Notes: generated by a model from the letters alone, not told the origin. A stretch of DNA of 12,688 bases from Bacillota bacterium (GCA_023417285.1 JAEZFR010000302.1:1-12688), one strand, 5' to 3'. Positions 1 to 7,015 are shown, numbered from the stretch's first letter. Program-made: numbers and translations.

Positions 1-483
1 AAAACCAGTGGTAGAATCGAGCAGGACTTGCATAAATCAATGAAAAACAAAGAGCTTATTCAAATGTTGAAGCTTGAAAAAAGTCTCGTTTACTTCTCAA
101 CAGGCTTAAAATCAAATGAAGTGGTACTTGAAAAGCTTATGAAGTATGAGCACATAAAGAATTATCCTGAAGATACTGAATTGCTTGAAGATGTTATTAT
201 AGAGAATAAACAGGCCATAGAAATGGCCAATATATACAGTAGCATTCTATCTGGAACAATGGATGCCTTTGCCTCCATTATTTCAAACAACCTAAATATA
301 GTGATGAAATTCCTTACATCTGTTACCATTGTTATGGCTATTCCGACAATGATTTCAAGCTTTTTTGGAATGAACGTTGCTATCCCATTATCAAGTCCAT
401 TTGCGTTTTGGATAGTTGTGGTTATAGCAGTTGCAATGTGCGGAGTTGCTGGATTTGCACTATACAAGAAAAAGATGTTTTAA
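1..483 (+). CDS. corA: CorA-family Mg2+/divalent cation transporter, C-terminal part (5' end outside window)
   Basis: The frame is open from base 1, so the start lies to the left and only the last 160 codons are seen. The family forms a pentameric inner-membrane channel for Mg2+ (some members prefer Co2+, Ni2+ or Zn2+). Seen here: the end of the helical cytoplasmic domain, then a first membrane helix (about residues 104-122 of the visible part) followed directly by the signature Gly-Met-Asn in FFGMNVAIP (visible residues 123-125), which forms the selectivity loop, then a second membrane helix (FAFWIVVVIAVAMCGVAGFA) and a short Lys-rich tail, as in CorA. The GMN and tail make the family assignment secure; the preferred ion cannot be told. 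It converges with the gene at 667-891 on the other strand. An in-frame TTG at base 28 is not the real start because the frame and homology continue upstream of it. Confidence 0.93.
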   Translation, partial: KTSGRIEQDLHKSMKNKELIQMLKLEKSLVYFSTGLKSNEVVLEKLMKYEHIKNYPEDTELLEDVIIENKQAIEMANIYSSILSGTMDAFASIISNNLNIVMKFLTSVTIVMAIPTMISSFFGMNVAIPLSSPFAFWIVVVIAVAMCGVAGFALYKKKMF

Positions 484-496
484 CGAAATATATATG

Positions 497-528
497 TTTA
501 GCACAATAATTACTCTTTAGCACAATAA
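497..528. repeat. Two copies of a 13-bp direct repeat after corA
   Basis: The sequence TTTAGCACAATAA occurs at 497-509 and again at 516-528, 19 bp apart, just after the corA stop. Function unknown; it could be chance slippage duplication or a protein binding site. No coding potential is seen in 484-666. Confidence 0.6.
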
Positions 529-557
529 ATATGTACAAAAATAAAAGCCTATAAATA

Positions 558-602
558 TGCGCCTCAAATCAAAGATATAACTTATCTAACATTTGGGGCG
601 CA
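558..602. terminator. Long hairpin between convergent genes, possible terminator
   Basis: A 12-bp stem (558-569 TGCGCCTCAAAT with 591-602 ATTTGGGGCGCA, one G/T mismatch) encloses a second small stem (573-577 AGATA with 583-587 TATCT). It lies between corA (+) and the small repeat-protein gene (-). On the + strand no T run follows; on the - strand the stem is followed by T-rich sequence, so it fits best as a terminator for the - strand gene ending at 667. Confidence 0.45.
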
Positions 603-666
603 CATTACTTACATGGCTTTTTGCAGTTCTAGATGATACTTATATCAACTATTGCGTAATAATGCT

Positions 667-891
667 CTATCTTTCACGTAAAACGCCTGTTCCATCATAG
701 AAATTTTCGTCCGGTTTTCTCATTATACCTTGGCTATCACAAAACTCCTCATCTGCACGCCTTAGTATGCCAAGGTAATCAAAATAGTCCTCACCAGGTT
801 CTCGACTTATACCTTCACTATCTAAATAAACTTCGCCCGGATTTCTTAAATGACCCTGACCATCAAAAAAGCTTTCCTTAAGGGAATACAA
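667..891 (-). CDS. Small protein of five tandem 14-residue repeats, function unknown
   Basis: 74 residues from a TTG start (889-891). After six residues the protein is five repeats of 14 residues, the last cut to 12. The consensus is x-(F/Y)-x-D-x-x-G-x-x-R-x-(P/A)-x-E, for example SFFDGQGHLRNPGE and VYLDSEGISREPGE. Asp4, Gly7 and Arg10 are kept in every unit and Glu14 in all four full ones. The regular spacing argues for a real repeat fold rather than random reading. A GAGAGAG about 10 bases before the TTG could serve as ribosome binding site; the frame closes with TGA at 907-909, so no longer start exists. I do not recognise the family. Because there is no ATG and the protein begins almost at the first repeat, it could also be the tail of a longer gene that lost its front. 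Confidence 0.55.
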   Translation of the reverse strand: MYSLKESFFDGQGHLRNPGEVYLDSEGISREPGEDYFDYLGILRRADEEFCDSQGIMRKPDENFYDGTGVLRER

Positions 892-928
892 AAAATCATC
901 ACTCTCTCAAAACAAATTTTATGCATTA

Positions 929-937
929 ATTATAACA
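929..937 (-). promoter_or_regulatory. Extended -10 promoter element for the small repeat-protein gene
   Basis: On the - strand TGT-TATAAT (TATAAT at 929-934 with TGn at 935-937) lies about 40 bases upstream of the TTG start at 889-891. No good -35 box is seen, which is usual for extended -10 promoters. It supports expression of the small gene. Confidence 0.4.
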
Positions 938-1011
938 TATATTGAACTAATAAAGAAATATTTTAACACTACTACTTTATTTGGTTATAAAATAAAATAT
1001 TCGTATTTTTA

Positions 1012-1476
1012 CTACAAAATCTCCAAAACCTGCACGTTATACTTTCCACTCGGGGCATTTACTTCCGCTATTTCTCCAACTTTCTTGCCCAATAAAGCCT
1101 TTCCCAAATCTGATTCAACACTAATATGCATCTTAGCAACATCAACATCCATTGTTGTTACTAAAGTTACCGTATCCTCTTCATCGAAATCTATAAACTT
1201 AATTTTTGCTTTACTATTAATACCTAATGTCGTTTTATCGTCAGGTGTTTCTTTAACTATGACAGCATTTGCAATAATTGTATGTATTTGCTGAATCCTG
1301 TTGTCATTGTTGTTCTAGCGTTCGCAGGCTTCTTTGTATTCTGCATTTTCGGATCTATCCCCATGGGCAGCTGCTTCTTGTTTGTCCTTTGCTATCTCAG
1401 CCCTTTTTACTGTCATTCTGTATTCAAGCTCTTCTTTCAGTTTTTGAATGTTCTCTTCGGTAAGTGTATGCTTCAT
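1012..1476 (-). pseudogene. greA: Transcription elongation factor GreA, interrupted by an in-frame amber codon
   Basis: Read from ATG 1474-1476 (GGAGG-type site at 1485-1490, 8 bases upstream) the frame gives a GreA-type protein of 154 codons, close to the usual length of about 158. GreA enters the secondary channel of RNA polymerase and stimulates cleavage of backtracked RNA. The N-terminal coiled coil and its acidic tip are present (HGDRSENAEYKEA; tip Asp40 and Glu43), as is the C-terminal FKBP-like domain (ISVESDLGKALLGKKVGEIAEV, then APSGKYNVQVLEIL). Codon 54 is TAG (1315-1317), in the second coiled-coil helix, yet the same frame continues with clear GreA sequence on both sides. No other damage is seen. 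No start codon suited to re-initiation follows closely. It is therefore a recent nonsense mutation, a base-call error, or a read-through case; in the first case the cell presumably has another greA. Confidence 0.85.
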
Positions 1477-1577
1477 TATAATATCCTCCAACAAAGTTAA
1501 GAAAAAATATGTAATTAATTTATTTATTATTGTCTATTATAACTTAATACAAATATTTCCGACAGGGCAGAAATGGT

Positions 1578-2486
1578 TTATTTTATTAGTTTTAGCCAAA
1601 TTTCCATGCTAGTTGTGTTAGGAGAATGGCTTTTATATCTTTCAATACAGAACGGCTCGGTCAGTAATTTGTGGTTTGGCAGCCATGTGTTATATATGTA
1701 CTGCTGAGCTTTATAGAGAGCATCCATTACGAGGGCCTCAAAGTTTTCAGCTTCAAATGAACAAACTAAGTACTCTCCGGGTATCATTTCCCAGCTCATA
1801 TAGCCTTCTGGTACTTCTCTCTGGCTGGAGCTGGCACCAGCAAAATAACTGAAGTACCCCTCCTCTGAACCCTGAGACGTTACTCCTATCTCTTCATTAT
1901 CTGCCGCACCAAAACCTAGTATAGTTTCTTTCTCATTGTGAAAAAGCCTCCAAAGAGAGTCCAACGGATCCTCCCCTGATTCTATTCCAAGTCCATTTAT
2001 TAATTGAACTGGATATTCTTTTTTTATGCCAGTATAATATATGGATTCTGTAATTACCTGTCTGTTTATTTCTAGAATAATTCCATCAGTAATTAAGGGT
2101 ACACCTTCATCGATTAAGGTGTAGTGTAGTAAGAGTTCTGGTTTTGTCATGCGGTTAAGCGCACGAGGACTTTTGCGGTAATCTTCAGGAGTCATCCCGA
2201 ATGTTGTCTTAAAAGTCCGCGAAAAGTGCTCATGAGAAGTAAATCCGAGTTCCAGAGCAATGTCTAATATCCGCTTGTCCCTTTGAAGTAAGCTTTCAGT
2301 TGCCTTTGCCATTCTGCGCAGCTTTATATACTCGGCCACTGGTTTTCTTACCAAGCGGCTAAATAGACGCTGAAAATAAAAAGGCGATAAAGAAGCCATT
2401 TTGGCTAGATTCTCAATATTAACGTCTTCGCTAATATGATCCTCAATATAGTCGATTGTTTGTTGTACTTGTTCCCACGCGTGCAT
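1578..2486 (-). CDS. AraC-family transcriptional regulator with GyrI-like effector-binding domain
   Basis: 302 residues from ATG 2484-2486. An upstream in-frame GTG at 2493-2495 overlaps the strong AAAGGAGG site (2496-2502) and cannot be the start. Residues about 6-105 form the double helix-turn-helix domain of AraC/XylS proteins: first HTH around VNIENLAKMASLSPFYFQRLF, second around ILDIALELGFTSHEHFSRTF followed by the typical FGMTPEDYRKS. Residues about 145-300 look like the GyrI/Rob-type effector domain (EGYMSWEMIPGEYLVCSFEA; end IERYKSHSPNTTSMEIWLKL), which binds small hydrophobic or cationic molecules. The layout, HTH first and effector domain second, resembles Rob and similar drug- or stress-responsive activators. 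The ligand and target genes cannot be told. A broken copy of residues about 25-72 lies at 10088-10230. Confidence 0.9.
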   Translation of the reverse strand: MHAWEQVQQTIDYIEDHISEDVNIENLAKMASLSPFYFQRLFSRLVRKPVAEYIKLRRMAKATESLLQRDKRILDIALELGFTSHEHFSRTFKTTFGMTPEDYRKSPRALNRMTKPELLLHYTLIDEGVPLITDGIILEINRQVITESIYYTGIKKEYPVQLINGLGIESGEDPLDSLWRLFHNEKETILGFGAADNEEIGVTSQGSEEGYFSYFAGASSSQREVPEGYMSWEMIPGEYLVCSFEAENFEALVMDALYKAQQYIYNTWLPNHKLLTEPFCIERYKSHSPNTTSMEIWLKLIK

Positions 2487-2618
2487 ATATAGCACCTCCT
2501 TTTCATATAGAATAACATGAAAAAGCAGTATTCTCTTGACTGTGAATGCCTTGTATTGCTAGTATAAGCACTTATGATGGAGTAGATTTTCCTTGATGCG
2601 GGCATTATACTACCCAAT

Positions 2619-3080
2619 CTAAAAACGATTGACTTTTTCCAGATAAACTATCGTTAATTTATCAGAAATTTTACTTCTTTTAAACTCTTTGTACCCCAGT
2701 TTGTTATATAAATAAAGGTTTTTATTGCTTTTTTCACCTGTAAACACCTCATATTTATTACAGTTCTTAAATAATTCTTCTATAGATACCATGAGTTTTG
2801 TTCCAATTCCTCTATTTTCAAAGTCCGGATGCACAATGAGTCGTCCAATATTGCATACCCCATCCTTTTCATTTGCTCTTACTGACCCAACAATTATATT
2901 GTCTATTGTAGCTTTCAAAAATACCGAATTTTTAAATTCATTTACTATGCTTTCAATAGTTTGCATAAGAGGTGGTATCGTGTAATCATTATTTATTTTT
3001 GCTTCACTTATAAATGCATTTTTCTGCAAATCAAGTATCTCTACTAAATCATTTTCTATTGCTTTTTCAATTCTTAACAT
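2619..3080 (-). CDS. GNAT-family N-acetyltransferase
   Basis: 153 residues from ATG 3078-3080, with GGGAGG at 3085-3090 just upstream; a TTG inside that site is not the start. It is a single GNAT domain. Acetyl-CoA binding motif A is at residues 80-100 (RLIVHPDFENRGIG, matching R/Q-x-x-G-x-G/A), and the C-terminal motif B is NLYLYNKLGYKEF at 121-133. The substrate is not predictable; the family acetylates small amines, antibiotics or protein N-termini. The 53-bp leader up to and including a GTTAAGT core (3124-3130) is copied almost exactly upstream of the DUF2971 gene at 9831-9883. This suggests the gene started a mobile unit at that core. AraC follows 132 bases downstream on the same strand. 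Confidence 0.9.
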   Translation of the reverse strand: MLRIEKAIENDLVEILDLQKNAFISEAKINNDYTIPPLMQTIESIVNEFKNSVFLKATIDNIIVGSVRANEKDGVCNIGRLIVHPDFENRGIGTKLMVSIEELFKNCNKYEVFTGEKSNKNLYLYNKLGYKEFKRSKISDKLTIVYLEKVNRF

Positions 3081-3123
3081 TATTCCTCCCAACGTCTATC
3101 TTTAATAGATGATAGCATATTTC

Positions 3124-3150
3124 ACTTAACGATTTGTCTTAACGAAGTCT
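3124..3150 (-). repeat. Probable remnant of an attC-like site (L box, spacer and GTT core)
   Basis: On the - strand the sequence CTTCGTTAAGAC, a 5-base spacer AAATC and GTTAAGT line up position for position with CTTCGTGAAGGC, GGGGC and GTTAGCT in the full repeat at 11296-11480. GTTAAGT fits the integron core consensus GTTRRRY exactly. The other half of the site is not recognisable in 3150-3231, where the only structure is a 9-bp inverted repeat (3174-3182 with 3227-3235) overlapping the stop codon of the kelch gene. Confidence 0.5.
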
Positions 3151-3231
3151 CCGCCGGTGTAACACATATAACTATAGGTATAGAAAGGACAGTACACTCT
3201 ATTCAAACATACTAATATACATTTTTTATAC

Positions 3232-4599
3232 CTATGATTTTGGTGGTGTATATTTCTCTATTGTTTTTACATATTCAAGCCAAGCGGCTGGATTAGCTTT
3301 TAAGTCAACAAAGTCTATGCGTGTTCCTTTTGGTTTTTTATCCTTTACTCCACCCAAAATATATATTTCACCATTAAATTCTACACTAGCAAATTTATTT
3401 CTTTCAGTTGACATGCTACTAGCTCTTGATTTCCATGTATTCGTGTCAGGATTGTATTCATCTACACAAATTTTATAGCTATTTTTTTCAGAATTCTCTT
3501 TAACATAAACAGCATAAATTCTATTATTAACTGCTTCAAGACTATCATTAAGTATTTGACTACTTGAAGTTGCTGTTTTAGTTGTCCAAATATCATTTTT
3601 GATATCATATACTTCTAGTGTCTGTGTAAAAGTAGTGCCATCATTATAATTTTTTTCAGATTCCCCCAAACAATATATTTTATCATTCAAAGCAGTAGTT
3701 GAAATAGTGTTTGTTCCTTCTTTCATATTAGCTTTTATTGACCATTTACCTGAGCTAGGATCATATTCTTCTAAAGAATTAGAAGTATTTCCCGTCAAAC
3801 CATCAAATCCTCCTAGAATATAGATTTTACCATTTGTTGCAACAGCCCCTCCTACTCTTTTGGTACTTAGTAATTTTGTTTCTAGAGTACATTGATTGTT
3901 TAATGGGTTGTACACTAAAATATCTGTAAAATTAACCCCTATTATATAAATTAATTCACCAATAGTGACCACCATAAAATCACCATTTGAATTACGCAAT
4001 TCATATATTTCGTATTTATCCTCCCATGAATCTGCAACTGGGTCATATTCCTTGACTTTACCATCGTTATGTACATATATTATTTTATTGCCCCATTTGA
4101 CCGCTTTCTTAGTATCGTTACATGACTGTGTAAATATTATTGTAGAAGATCCAACATATTTAATTGTTGAAAACTTTGTTTCATTGGCAAATGGAGTTTC
4201 TTTTTTATAACTCCACTTATCATAGATTCCTTGAATAGAAGGTATTTCAGTCAGCTTCTTCATTATCTGTGTATTTGGATTGTCCAATATTACTTTAACT
4301 ATAAGTGTTACTTTGGGTTTATATCCTGTGACTGTTCCCCTAAATGTATAAGTACCTACTTTGCTAGTGTCCAATGTTTTTTTATCCCATATTACTGATA
4401 CCTTCTTGACTGTTTTATCACTCATAGTAGCTGTTATAGTATTAGGTAACACATACTTTTGGTGAAGCTTTACAGTAGTACTTAAGTTTTGTATAGATAC
4501 TATATTAGAACTTGCAGCCAAAATGTTTACAGGATACAGATTTATTATCAGTAAAATTAATACCTGACAACATATTATCTTCTTAATAATTTTGTTCAT
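3232..4599 (-). CDS. Secreted Big_4-domain and kelch-repeat protein
   Basis: 455 residues from ATG 4597-4599 (GGAGG at 4610-4614, 10 bases upstream). Residues 1-29 are a Sec signal peptide: basic NKIIKK, hydrophobic core, cleavage probably after NILAA. Residues about 33-107 resemble a bacterial Ig-like domain of the Big_4 type (TITATMSDKTVKKVSVIWD then VGTYTFRGTVTGY). From about 140 to 440 there are kelch beta-propeller blades, seen as NGKIYILGGFDG ... LEEYDPSSGKW, LNDKIYCLGESEK ... LEVYDIKNDIW, VNNRIYAVYVKE ... VDEYNPDTNTW and FNGEIYILGG. No sortase motif or S-layer homology domain is seen, so it is probably released or loosely wall-bound. The role is probably binding of sugars or surface proteins. 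It is the last gene of a probable operon with the upstream acetyltransferase and VanW genes. Confidence 0.85.
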   Translation of the reverse strand: MNKIIKKIICCQVLILLIINLYPVNILAASSNIVSIQNLSTTVKLHQKYVLPNTITATMSDKTVKKVSVIWDKKTLDTSKVGTYTFRGTVTGYKPKVTLIVKVILDNPNTQIMKKLTEIPSIQGIYDKWSYKKETPFANETKFSTIKYVGSSTIIFTQSCNDTKKAVKWGNKIIYVHNDGKVKEYDPVADSWEDKYEIYELRNSNGDFMVVTIGELIYIIGVNFTDILVYNPLNNQCTLETKLLSTKRVGGAVATNGKIYILGGFDGLTGNTSNSLEEYDPSSGKWSIKANMKEGTNTISTTALNDKIYCLGESEKNYNDGTTFTQTLEVYDIKNDIWTTKTATSSSQILNDSLEAVNNRIYAVYVKENSEKNSYKICVDEYNPDTNTWKSRASSMSTERNKFASVEFNGEIYILGGVKDKKPKGTRIDFVDLKANPAAWLEYVKTIEKYTPPKS

Positions 4600-4634
4600 T
4601 ATTAATATTCCTCCATATAATAACTTTCATTTAC

Positions 4635-5144
4635 TTAAATGTTAATCCAATATCTCCTTGTTATTCTATCAACACCATCTATTGTATTTAAAATTTTATC
4701 TTGCAGAATGCCACCATTTTTTTCTATTACACGTGCTGAGCCATAATTGTTATCATTGCAAGTAATTAAAACCTTTTCAAGTTTTAGGGCTTCTTTAGAA
4801 TAACCCAAAGCCATCGAAAGCATATTTGTACCGATGCCTTTATTCCATTTTGAGTACCTAATTCCATAACCAATATTTCCACCAAAGCGCAACAATGCAT
4901 CTGTTAATCTATGGCGAATTGATACTTCTCCAATAAACTCCTTCCCATCTACCAACCATAAATATGTTGCATTTACATATCCAACAGGTAAATTATTACT
5001 CGTTCTAGCGTTTTCAATCGTTTCAAAGATATCATACTTAGTAACATCTAAAAAAGCATAAGTATCAACATTATGCTCTTGATATTCATTTATTGCCTCT
5101 ATATACGATTGATAATACCGTTTACTTGGTAAAACCAGTTTCAT
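4635..5144 (-). CDS. GNAT-family N-acetyltransferase
   Basis: 169 residues. ATG 5142-5144 is chosen because a GGAGG site (5153-5157) lies 8 bases upstream; an ATG nine codons earlier (5169-5171) has no such site and would place the ribosome site inside the gene. The protein is one GNAT domain. Acetyl-CoA loop and motif A: GYGIRYSKWNKGIGTNMLSMAL (the x-x-G-I-G turn, about residues 97-118). The following strand LEKVLITCNDNNYGSARVIEKNGG is typical of the RimJ/RimL-like subgroup and of the COG3981-type predicted acetyltransferases. The substrate is unknown. It lies 35 bases before the kelch gene and 65 bases after the VanW gene with no terminator between, so co-transcription is likely. Confidence 0.88.
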   Translation of the reverse strand: MKLVLPSKRYYQSYIEAINEYQEHNVDTYAFLDVTKYDIFETIENARTSNNLPVGYVNATYLWLVDGKEFIGEVSIRHRLTDALLRFGGNIGYGIRYSKWNKGIGTNMLSMALGYSKEALKLEKVLITCNDNNYGSARVIEKNGGILQDKILNTIDGVDRITRRYWINI

Positions 5145-5209
5145 TTTTCTTTCCTCCAAAACATAAATCATTATCGGACTAAAATGATGCTCAACATCTT
5201 CCTTGCTTT

Positions 5210-6019
5210 TTAAACTTCTTCATATTGCTGCGGTATATACTTGACTAAAGCATTATTGCTTGTAATCAATTCAGTACTAACTACATTTCCATTATCTAAA
5301 ATCTTATTTCTCCAGATTTCATTTTCCCTATAAAACATATTATCCTTTTTTATGAATCTATGTTTTTTCTCAAAAACGCAATATGAATAATCTAATTCCT
5401 TATCAACTCTAATTTCGCCTTCTAAGTACTTATCTGAAAACCATATATTAATTTGAAAAGTGCAATCTGTATCATTTCTAATCTGCAAATCTACATAATT
5501 ATAAAATACTGTTGCCCCACTCCCAAACGGAATCACTCTGTTATCATCAGGAAATGGATCAAAGCTATGATGGTGTCTTTCAATAGTAGTCAACGAAGTA
5601 TGTAATGATAGCCAATAAATCAAGTTAGCTAATTGGCATAGACCTCCACCTATACCTGTTTTATCATCACCAAATGACAATTCCATTCCTTCTAAATAAC
5701 CTTTAGATTTTGTTGGTAGTCCAACTAGTTTACAAAAAGAAAATATTTCACCAGGCTTTATCAATATCCCATCTATTTTCTTATATGCAATCTTTAAATT
5801 AGTGACTTTATTATATTGTAGTTGAACATTACTATCACCTAAATGCTTAATTAATACAGATTTATGAGTTAGTACCCTATAAGGTAACTTATCAATGCTG
5901 ATTTCATTAGCAAATTTATTTTTTGCAGTTAACCACTGAAAATATCTATTTATTCTTTTGCACCAAACTGCTATAAAGTACAAGCTTGGATGAATTTGAC
6001 TAATTAATTTTCTTTCCAA
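5210..6019 (-). CDS. VanW-family protein
   Basis: 269 residues from a TTG at 6017-6019, chosen because GAGG ends five bases before it; an in-frame GTG at 6032-6034 (N-terminus MCEVILER) is the alternative. The family is named for vanW of VanB-type vancomycin-resistance operons, where its role is unknown; most members are not in resistance clusters. The diagnostic block is present: KPGEIFSFCKLVGLPTKSKG (residues 88-107), then GIGGGLCQLANLIYWLSLHT (122-141) and ERHHHSFDPFPD (147-158). A hydrophobic stretch near residues 12-30 is short and mixed, so it is probably not a true membrane anchor. There are no van ligase or sensor genes nearby, so resistance should not be inferred. It is the first gene of the probable VanW-GNAT-kelch operon and starts about 40 bases after the end of a repeat (6053-6244). 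Confidence 0.88.
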   Translation of the reverse strand: MERKLISQIHPSLYFIAVWCKRINRYFQWLTAKNKFANEISIDKLPYRVLTHKSVLIKHLGDSNVQLQYNKVTNLKIAYKKIDGILIKPGEIFSFCKLVGLPTKSKGYLEGMELSFGDDKTGIGGGLCQLANLIYWLSLHTSLTTIERHHHSFDPFPDDNRVIPFGSGATVFYNYVDLQIRNDTDCTFQINIWFSDKYLEGEIRVDKELDYSYCVFEKKHRFIKKDNMFYRENEIWRNKILDNGNVVSTELITSNNALVKYIPQQYEEV

Positions 6020-6052
6020 AATTACCTCACACACCTTATTAACTATACTTTA

Positions 6053-6244
6053 GAATAATGCCCCCGCCTTCACGAAACTTCTGAGCCGATGTGTCACTAC
6101 GACACGCGAAGGAGTTTGGGTGACGACCAACAAATCTGCACTATCTTTGCTAAAAACACTCTCTACCACTTGTAGCCAAAGACTGCACAATACCTACATC
6201 TTACCGCCAGCCCATGGGGAGTGCGATTGTATGTGATGTTGGGA
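6053..6244 (-). repeat. attC-like repeat, hybrid copy with a decayed GTT core
   Basis: The left part (6053-6120) matches the repeats at 11296 and 12365: L box GCCTTCACG at 6066-6074, then a hairpin AAACTTCT (6075-6082) with AGGAGTTT (6110-6117) around GTGTC-ACTAC-GACAC. The core that should read GTTATTC on the - strand is ATTATTC (6053-6059), so this site may be inactive. The right part is of another type: core TCCCAAC (- strand, 6238-6244) followed by ATCACATACAATCGCAC and a GGGCTGGC, shared with the fragment at 10244-10284. No GCCTTCAC box pairs with the left L box. It separates the acetyltransferase gene at 6281 from the VanW gene. Confidence 0.65.
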
Positions 6245-6280
6245 CTAGGACTTAACTCCATAGCCATTTTATTCTTTAAT

Positions 6281-6697
6281 TTAAGAATATCTCATATAAA
6301 TACTTCTTTCCTTAAATCCAACTGATTCCCAAAATGCTTTTCCTTGCTCATTCCATACCATAACTTCTATATCTATAGTTTTAACGTTAAGTTCTACAAG
6401 CAGCAACTCAAACATTCTTTTGCCATAGCCTTTACGTCTTTCATCCCTTACTATAAAGAACTGTCTTAAATAGAAAGGACTTTTCAAGTAATTAACTAAG
6501 GCGTATCCAATCACTTTATTTTCTAACTGAAATATGTAAGCATTATAATCAGAATGAATAAATTCATACATTCTTTCATTCAACTGACAAAGATTCATTG
6601 GATTATCATGTTTTTCATCTTCTATCAACTGCTTATTCATAATAGACAATAATTCTAAGTCACTATCAGTACAAAGCCTAATCAAAAGCTTTTCCAT
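6281..6697 (-). CDS. GNAT-family N-acetyltransferase
   Basis: 138 residues from ATG 6695-6697, with AAAGGGG (6703-6709) five bases upstream. A compact GNAT domain: substrate-side helices in the first 50 residues, VIGYALVNYLKSPFYLRQFF in the central strands, motif A with FIVRDERRKGYGKRMFELLL (about residues 81-100; R-R-K-G-Y-G is the pyrophosphate loop) and motif B WNEQGKAFWESVGFKERS (about 117-134). The substrate is unknown. Its stop is 36 bases before the core of the attC-like repeat at 6053-6244, the place a cassette gene would have. Its leader (6715-6829) has a related copy upstream of the DUF2971 gene. Confidence 0.9.
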   Translation of the reverse strand: MEKLLIRLCTDSDLELLSIMNKQLIEDEKHDNPMNLCQLNERMYEFIHSDYNAYIFQLENKVIGYALVNYLKSPFYLRQFFIVRDERRKGYGKRMFELLLVELNVKTIDIEVMVWNEQGKAFWESVGFKERSIYMRYS

Positions 6698-7015
6698 ATA
6701 TACCCCTTTGGAGAATATTTAATAAATGCCCTAATTTCACATAACCAGATGCTATACCAATAACTAACCTTTATATCTACTATCACTATACCATAAGTGA
6801 CATTATATTGTAATTAATTACTTAAATTCCCATAAGCAATCTTTTAAAAAAATAGAAAAAACAAGAGGCTAATAGACTCTCCTCTTGTTTTTTATTTTAT
6901 GCCATAATTATTGTTATACTGTGCAACTACGATATTACTCTTTAAAATTCGCACACTGAGACCAGAAGTACTTATGTAGTCTTAGTTCGGTATCCATTTC
7001 ATGTCCGAATCTTAT
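6698..7015 (-). other. Intergenic stretch: acetyltransferase leader, terminator, spacer
   Basis: No gene is seen in these 318 bases. The left part is the leader of the acetyltransferase gene, with a likely - strand promoter: TATAGT (about 6788-6793) preceded by TG one base upstream, and TTACAA 17 bases before it. The same arrangement is kept in the related leader at 9918-9965. The middle holds the hairpin at 6856-6893. The right part has a small inverted repeat TTCGG/CCGAA (6986-7009) just after the truA stop. A TTAAATT occurs at both 6822-6828 and 7016-7022; in the mosaic at 9960 the sequence between these two copies is missing. Confidence 0.5.
6856..6893. terminator. Strong bidirectional rho-independent terminator
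   Basis: A perfect 13-bp stem, AAAAAACAAGAGG (6856-6868) with CCTCTTGTTTTTT (6881-6893), and a 12-base loop. T runs follow on both strands. It would end the truA transcript, so the acetyltransferase gene downstream needs its own promoter. Confidence 0.88.

Noticed and set aside
1085..1500. Open frames on the + strand opposite greA
   Set aside because: They are shadows of the GreA reading frame, which has clear homology on the - strand; the + frames show no domain and no ribosome site.
2591..2612. Possible inverted site remnant (GATGCGGGCATTATAC on the + strand resembles the decayed core at 6053)
   Set aside because: Only about 11 bases match, the L box is not preserved and the orientation is opposite; chance is likely.
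2405..2617. 70-codon - strand frame upstream of the AraC gene
   Set aside because: It overlaps the AraC start in another frame, has no family features and covers what should be the leader region.
5210..6019. Vancomycin resistance locus, from the VanW match
   Set aside because: No ligase, dehydrogenase, dipeptidase or sensor-regulator genes are present; VanW-family proteins are common without resistance.
6053..6244. Group II intron fragment, because of GTGCGA-like and AGCCGATGTG segments
   Set aside because: The catalytic domain V features (AGC triad, two-base bulge, GNRA loop) are missing; the hairpin loop is ACTAC, and the paired-core layout fits attC better.
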